From assembly GCA_951812895.1 (NCBI GenBank), contig OX638333.1:1354366-1418365 (forward strand): a DNA stretch of 64,000 bases. Direction: 5' to 3'. This DNA comes from an uncultured Roseovarius sp. GTDB lineage: Bacteria > Pseudomonadota > Alphaproteobacteria > Rhodobacterales > Rhodobacteraceae. This document shows positions 62,307 to 64,000 of this stretch, one piece after another. The notes beneath the pieces are model-generated. The model was not told where the DNA came from and made no database searches. It worked only from the letters and a program-made list of their open reading frames with translations. Each line of letters begins with the position of its first letter. Position 1 is the stretch's first letter. Both the position numbers and the translations under genes were made by a program.

Positions 62307-62858
62307 ATGAGAAACGTAATCGCCACATTAATGTTAGTATTTGCCCTGCTGGGATTTTCCCCATCCGGTGCCGTTGCCCAAAGCGGGCATTTCATCGAAG
62401 TCTATGACATCACCGTTTCGATCCCCAGCCTTAACCGCGGTATTCCCGAGACAGCAAAACCCTATTTTGAATCACATCAACCCGATGGTCTGACCGGGAC
62501 TGGCTCGGGATCATTTGGCGGCACTGAGCGGCGGGAAGTTTTTATCGACCGCGGACTAAACGCCAATGTTGATGCCATAATGGCAGGTGTCTACACCGTG
62601 ACCCCGCTGTCTTACGGTTTCGGATATGACCGCGTACGATGGGCCGTACGGGAAGGCGTGTACGAAACCTACCGTATCACCGATCCTTCCAGGTCGGATT
62701 ATGGCATGTTCCAGGTCTACAAATCCCTGCAACTGCGTTTCACAATCCCGCGCGACGCCGCCCTTTTGGAAGGTGTCCGCGCGGCCATCGTTGCGGCCCA
62801 TCCGTGGAGCGAGCCTGTCATTCTGGTCCATGAAGGGCTGGCGCACAGGCGCAATTGA
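62307..62858 (+). CDS. secreted protein of unknown function
   Basis: 183 residues from the ATG at 62307. The signal peptide is RNVIATLMLVFALLGFSPSG with a cleavage site after AVA. The mature protein has TGSGSFGGTERREVFIDRG, and its end (FTIPRDAALLEGVRAAIVAA then HPWSEPVILVHE) resembles the CutA/NIF3-insert fold, where an AHPYEEP-like segment is typical. That resemblance is weak and no metal site is certain. It stands alone, 200 bp before pgsA. Confidence 0.6.
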   Translation: MRNVIATLMLVFALLGFSPSGAVAQSGHFIEVYDITVSIPSLNRGIPETAKPYFESHQPDGLTGTGSGSFGGTERREVFIDRGLNANVDAIMAGVYTVTPLSYGFGYDRVRWAVREGVYETYRITDPSRSDYGMFQVYKSLQLRFTIPRDAALLEGVRAAIVAAHPWSEPVILVHEGLAHRRN

Positions 62859-63061
62859 TCAGAGTGTTTCGGCCGCATTCTGAACGCAGCGTTCGGCGCG
62901 TTAACCCTTTGGCGCAACAGCACGGTATCCAATGGGGGTGCACAGGGGGTGTACAGGTGGTGCATGGAAATCACCCCCCAATTTTACCTCATTTTCAGGG
63001 ATTAACCTTTTATCATTCGCATTACCTTTTACTGATAGAAAAAGCGGGCTAGAACAGGGCC

Positions 63062-63727
63062 ATGACGTGGAATATTCCCAACGTGTTAACCGTTCTCCGC
63101 CTGCTCGCTGCACCGGGCGTTGCGCTGATGTTTCTCTACTTCACGCGCCCTTGGGCAGACTGGTTTGCCTTGGTCTTGTTCGTGTCGGCCGCAATCACCG
63201 ACTGGTTCGATGGTTACCTTGCAAGAGCTTGGAAACAAACAACAAAAATGGGAACTATGCTCGATCCTATCGCTGACAAGGCGATGGTTGTGATCGCCCT
63301 GATGGTGATTGTCGGCTACAACAGCATGTCGCCGTGGCTGGTCCTGCCGGCAACGGTGATTCTGTTTCGCGAAGTGTTCGTATCGGGCTTGCGAGAGTTC
63401 TTGGGCGACACTGCTGGTACATTACGCGTGACCAAACTCGCGAAATGGAAAACGACCGCGCAAATGGTTGCAATTGCAGTACTATTTTCCCAAGGCGTGT
63501 TTGAACATTATCTCGGAATGTCATCATACGGCATGGATGATCAGCTGTTTTTCGATATCATTGAAGGCCGCGAAGAGGATCTTTTTGGTTTGCGCTGGAA
63601 AATGACCGGGATGATCTGGACCGGGCAAATCGGGCTGTGGCTGTTGTGGCTTGCGGCTGCACTGACATTGATCACTGGTGTTGATTACTTCAGGAAATCA
63701 ACACCCTACCTAAAGGACAGTGACTGA
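63062..63727 (+). CDS. pgsA: CDP-diacylglycerol-glycerol-3-phosphate 3-phosphatidyltransferase
   Basis: 221 residues, an inner-membrane enzyme of phosphatidylglycerol synthesis. The CDP-alcohol phosphatidyltransferase motif D-G-x2-A-R-x8-G-x3-D-x3-D is present as DWFDGYLARAWK then KMGTMLDPIADK. About five membrane segments. It overlaps moaD by one base (TGATG), so the genes are cotranscribed, an order common in alphaproteobacteria. Confidence 0.95.
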   Translation: MTWNIPNVLTVLRLLAAPGVALMFLYFTRPWADWFALVLFVSAAITDWFDGYLARAWKQTTKMGTMLDPIADKAMVVIALMVIVGYNSMSPWLVLPATVILFREVFVSGLREFLGDTAGTLRVTKLAKWKTTAQMVAIAVLFSQGVFEHYLGMSSYGMDDQLFFDIIEGREEDLFGLRWKMTGMIWTGQIGLWLLWLAAALTLITGVDYFRKSTPYLKDSD

Positions 63728-63972
63728 TGGACGTGCTTTACTTTGCATGGGTGCGTGAGCGCATCGGCGCGCCAAAGGAGCGGGTAGAGACCAACGCCGC
63801 AACGGTAATGGATTTGGTTAACGAACTCCGCACCCGCGAAGAACGTTATGCCGCTGCATTCGCCGATCTGAGCGCTTTGCGCGTTGCGGTGGATCAGGAG
63901 TTGAGTGATTTTGATGCGCCCCTCAAAGACGTACGAGAAGTGGCATTTTTCCCCCCGATGACAGGGGGTTGA
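63727..63972 (+). CDS. moaD: molybdopterin synthase sulfur-carrier subunit
   Basis: 81 residues with the ubiquitin-like fold and the obligatory C-terminal double glycine (FFPPMTGG) that is thiocarboxylated. The beginning DVLYFAWVRERIG is typical. With MoaE it inserts the dithiolene sulfurs into molybdopterin. Located between pgsA and moaE. Confidence 0.95.
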   Translation: MDVLYFAWVRERIGAPKERVETNAATVMDLVNELRTREERYAAAFADLSALRVAVDQELSDFDAPLKDVREVAFFPPMTGG

Positions 63973-63976
63973 CCCC

Positions 63977-64000
63977 ATGGATATCCGTGTTCAGGCAGAG
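63977..64000 (+). CDS. moaE: molybdopterin synthase catalytic subunit, first codons
   Basis: Only eight codons (MDIRVQAE) are in the window, 4 bp after the moaD stop. The call rests on the usual moaD-moaE order and on the similarity of the start to MoaE; the body of the gene lies outside. Confidence 0.6.

Overview
The window looks like chromosomal DNA of a marine Rhodobacteraceae (Roseobacter-group alphaproteobacterium). The evidence is the moderately high GC content, the gene families present (truA, ycjX/TIGR01620, pgsA-moaD-moaE), and typical Roseobacter catabolic clusters: TRAP transporters, an organosulfonate pathway and a carnitine pathway. No taxonomic search was possible, so this is an inference.

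Layout. 0-6.9 kb: housekeeping and mixed genes, namely the end of an FAD monooxygenase, a truncated haemoglobin, a DUF4344 metallopeptidase, an MFS exporter, ycjX-TIGR01620, truA and tRNA-Arg(TCT). 6.9-17.1 kb: a minus-strand operon read as 2,3-dihydroxypropane-1-sulfonate (DHPS) catabolism. It has a small membrane protein, a three-part TRAP transporter, an HpsN-type dehydrogenase, two alcohol dehydrogenases, a universal stress protein, sulfopyruvate decarboxylase ComDE and an FMN hydroxyacid dehydrogenase. A divergent LacI-type regulator with two visible operators faces it. 17.2-27.8 kb: a carnitine/gamma-butyrobetaine cluster with a GlxA/CdhR-type regulator, BKACE cleavage enzyme, carnitine dehydrogenase-thioesterase fusion, acyl-CoA dehydrogenase, ADP-forming CoA ligase, CaiD-like hydratase, an untracked 50-residue ORF coupled on both sides, and one frameshifted gene.

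27.9-39.3 kb: two overlapping genes for very large exported proteins. One has TPR, propeller-like and Sel1 repeats and a peptidoglycan-binding end. The other is about 2,640 residues with two PASTA domains. 39.2-43.8 kb: a composite mobile element bounded by 23-bp inverted repeats. I read it as an IS1595-family transporter IS carrying a translationally coupled operon (transposase, DNA methyltransferase-HNH fusion, 53-residue protein), a coiled-coil/winged-helix gene and two aberrant tRNA-like sequences. An IS630 element is nested inside the winged-helix gene, and precise excision restores its reading frame. The element truncates the giant protein gene on one side and abuts a TRAP operon that lacks its binding-protein gene on the other.

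43.8-50.8 kb: TRAP permeases, amidase, M29/NicX-like metalloenzyme, cupin, LysR regulator and isoaspartyl-dipeptidase-like hydrolase, probably one amide or peptide-derivative catabolic unit. 50.8-62.3 kb: a gene-poor, lower-GC accessory region with a CBS protein, a small secreted protein, MacAB, two small serine-recombinase-like proteins around a 46-bp palindrome, an iteron-like cluster of six 10-bp sites, an XRE regulator with a divergent unknown gene, a tRNA 3' fragment and an RND-pump remnant. 62.3-64 kb: a secreted protein of unknown function, then the conserved pgsA-moaD-moaE group.
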